Shown: one piece after another, positions 4,830 through 5,981 of the stretch | How the letters are laid out: the number at the start of each line of letters is the position of its first letter | How positions within the stretch are numbered: the first letter of the stretch is position 1 | Notes under the pieces: generated by a model | What the model was told of the DNA's origin: nothing | Database searches by the model: none | Seen by the model: only the letters and a program-made list of their open reading frames with translations | Position numbers and translations under genes: made by a program | Assembly (NCBI GenBank): GCA_002694095.1 | Contig: NZLD01000011.1 | Coordinates: forward strand, 32,197 to 38,177 | Direction of reading: 5' to 3' | Source of the DNA: Micrococcales bacterium | GTDB lineage: Bacteria; Actinomycetota; Actinomycetes; S36-B12 | Length of the DNA: 5,981 nucleotides

Positions 4830-5801
4830 ATGCCGGCTGTCACCGCAGACACCATGACCCTTCCGCGCCTGAGCGTGGACCCCGCATCTACCCTGCGCAC
4901 CGTCAAGACGGTGACCAACGCACCCCAGGGATACGAGGGCGAAGGTTTTCCCGTCCGCCGGGCTTTCGCCGGCATCGACCCGATCGACCTCGACCCCTTC
5001 ATTCACATGGATCAGATGGGCGAAGTGGAGTACGCGCCCGGAGAACCCAAAGGAACATCGTGGCACCCGCATCGTGGATTCGAAACGTTCACCTACCTGA
5101 TCGACGGGCAGTTCCTGCACCAGGACAACCACGGTGGAGGCGGCACGATTCTCGATGGCGGCACCCAATACATGACAGCCGGCGATGGCATCTTGCACAT
5201 CGAAACCCCACCCGAACATCTGGTGGAAGGTGGCGGCCTCTTTCACGGATTGCAACTGTGGATCAACCTTCCGACCGAGAAGAAGCGCATCGACCCGCAG
5301 TACCAAGACCTGCAAGGCACCGATGTCGCGATGGTCACCAGCAGCGACGGCGGCGCTGTTCTTCGTATCCTCGCTGGCGACATCGCTGGTCACCAGGGAC
5401 CGGGTATTTCGCACACTCCCCTCGCCATCGCACACCTCACGCTCGCTCCGGGAGCGCGGATCGATATTCCGTGGCGATCGGACTTCAACGCCCTCGCCTA
5501 CACCCTGGCCGGCTTCGGTTCCGTAGGAGCCGAGCAGCGCCCCGTCCACACGGGTCAGATGGCTGTCTTGGTCAACGGTGATGCACTCCGCGTTTGCGCG
5601 GCCGATCAACAAGAGTCGCGATCACCGAACCTAGAGATGTTCATCATCGGTGGTGTGCCGCTGCGGCAACCGACATTTCAGTACGGACCTTTCGTGATGA
5701 GCACGAAGTCTGAGGTCATCGAGGCGTTCGAAGACTTCCAAGCCGGACGCTTCGGCCACATTCCGGCCGAGGCGATCCAGCCGCATCGCCCCCAGGGCTA
5801 G
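4830..5801 (+). CDS. Pirin-family bicupin protein (putative quercetin 2,3-dioxygenase-like)
   Basis: The 323-residue protein has the two-cupin pirin layout. The N-terminal cupin spans about 40-160: RRAFAGIDPIDLDPFIHMDQ, WHPHRGFETFTYLIDG, TAGDGILHIETP and LFHGLQLWINLP. The C-terminal cupin spans about 185-290. The metal ligands known from human pirin (two His, then His and Glu) correspond to H79, H81, H123 and E125, so a bound Fe or other divalent metal is expected. Bacterial pirins are cytoplasmic; some show quercetinase activity, others act as protein partners in stress or metabolic control, so the reaction here is uncertain. Length is slightly above the usual 230-310. The gene has its own strong promoter and ribosome site, is divergent from copCD across 101 bp, and converges with the minus-strand gene ending at 5811. 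Confidence 0.93.
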   Translation: MPAVTADTMTLPRLSVDPASTLRTVKTVTNAPQGYEGEGFPVRRAFAGIDPIDLDPFIHMDQMGEVEYAPGEPKGTSWHPHRGFETFTYLIDGQFLHQDNHGGGGTILDGGTQYMTAGDGILHIETPPEHLVEGGGLFHGLQLWINLPTEKKRIDPQYQDLQGTDVAMVTSSDGGAVLRILAGDIAGHQGPGISHTPLAIAHLTLAPGARIDIPWRSDFNALAYTLAGFGSVGAEQRPVHTGQMAVLVNGDALRVCAADQQESRSPNLEMFIIGGVPLRQPTFQYGPFVMSTKSEVIEAFEDFQAGRFGHIPAEAIQPHRPQG

Positions 5802-5810
5802 ATCGATTCG

Positions 5811-5981
5811 CTAGTTGCCCGCTGCACGTTCGGGAGGACCTCCAGGGGGATCCTCCCGATGCAATTGGGTCACGTACGCCTTCCACGCCTGCGTCTCGGG
5901 GTCCTCATCGAGGACTGCAACCTCGGTGCGTTCCTTCGCCTCAGCTTCTGCCTCAAACTTCGCGGCACGCTCACGGTAGTA
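5811..5981 (-). CDS. C-terminal end of an unidentified protein; 5' end outside window
   Basis: The minus-strand frame is open from the window edge to a TAG (complement of 5811-5813) and gives 56 residues. The piece is strongly charged and probably helical at first (YYRERAAKFEAEAEAKERTE), continues with VAVLDEDPETQAWKAYVTQL, and ends in a proline- and glycine-rich tail (DPPGGPPERAAGN). It has no hydrophobic segment and looks like a cytoplasmic tail. The pattern of a charged helix, then an acidic spacer, then a short helix with W/Y before the stop is loosely reminiscent of the tail of actinobacterial cytochrome c oxidase assembly (CtaG/CopD-type) membrane proteins. That would suit the copper neighbour, but it is a guess. 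Only 9 nt separate its stop from that of the pirin gene. Confidence 0.65.
   Translation of the reverse strand, partial: YYRERAAKFEAEAEAKERTEVAVLDEDPETQAWKAYVTQLHREDPPGGPPERAAGN
5831..5858. repeat. Perfect 8-bp GC-rich inverted repeat past the pirin stop; possible transcription end
   Basis: CGGGAGGA (5831-5838) pairs with TCCTCCCG (5851-5858) around a 12-nt loop; a nested GGAGG-A-CCTCC lies at 5833-5843. It sits 30 nt past the pirin stop and inside the coding sequence for the Pro/Gly-rich tail of the convergent gene. No T-run follows on the + strand. It could end the pirin transcript or be a by-product of Pro and Gly codons. Confidence 0.35.

Noticed and set aside
4725..5612. Long minus-strand open frame (295 codons) opposite the pirin gene
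   Set aside because: Its product has no recognisable domain, it lies wholly antisense to a clear pirin gene, and long antisense frames are expected in G/C-third-position-biased DNA.
1..5981. Mobile elements, CRISPR arrays or attachment sites, including at the tRNA-His 3' end
   Set aside because: No transposase, integrase, spaced repeats or terminal inverted repeats were seen, and no copy of the tRNA-His 3' end was found elsewhere in the window.

Overview
The window looks like chromosomal DNA from a high-GC Gram-positive bacterium (Actinomycetota). By eye it is about 60% G+C with strong G/C third-position bias. It carries an Orn protein resembling the mycobacterial one next to a tRNA-His gene, a fused CopC-CopD protein, and several genes whose start codon lies exactly 6 nt after a TAnnnT -10 element with no Shine-Dalgarno sequence, which is the leaderless architecture common in actinobacteria. 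No family or genus can be named from the sequence alone. There is no sign of a phage, insertion sequence, CRISPR array or recent transfer; the region reads as ordinary core and near-core genes.

Layout, left to right. The window opens inside the 3' end of an HSL-type alpha/beta hydrolase (2-262, +). Three tandem perfect hairpins (261-322) follow. Next are two small membrane-protein genes on the + strand (408-602 and 697-897) that appear to be diverged copies of one another. Oligoribonuclease orn (961-1599, +) starts leaderless and is followed 31 nt later by a complete tRNA-His(GTG) with encoded G-1 and CCA (1631-1706). A weak intrinsic terminator lies between the tRNA and a PLP-dependent diaminopropionate ammonia-lyase-like gene (1742-2833, +). 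Then comes a leaderless YbaK/EbsC-type tRNA-editing deacylase (2897-3364, +), which collides tail-to-tail with a CopC-CopD copper protein (3361-4728, -); both stop codons lie in one CTAG. A 101-bp divergent intergenic region holds the promoters of copCD (leftward) and of a pirin-family cupin (4830-5801, +). The window closes with the C-terminal 56 codons of an unidentified minus-strand gene (5811-5981), convergent with the pirin gene.

Functionally, orn (end-step RNA decay), tRNA-His and the YbaK-like deacylase are RNA and translation housekeeping. The DpaL-like enzyme is amino-acid catabolism. CopCD is envelope copper handling, and the pirin is a cytoplasmic metal-binding cupin. They do not form one pathway, and most appear to be independent transcription units.

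I do not see a convincing new multi-gene system. The observations best worth following are the duplicated two-helix microprotein pair with an inverted repeat in its second promoter, the triple hairpin after the hydrolase, the CopC domain that has lost its N-terminal copper-binding histidine, and the palindrome inside the copCD promoter.
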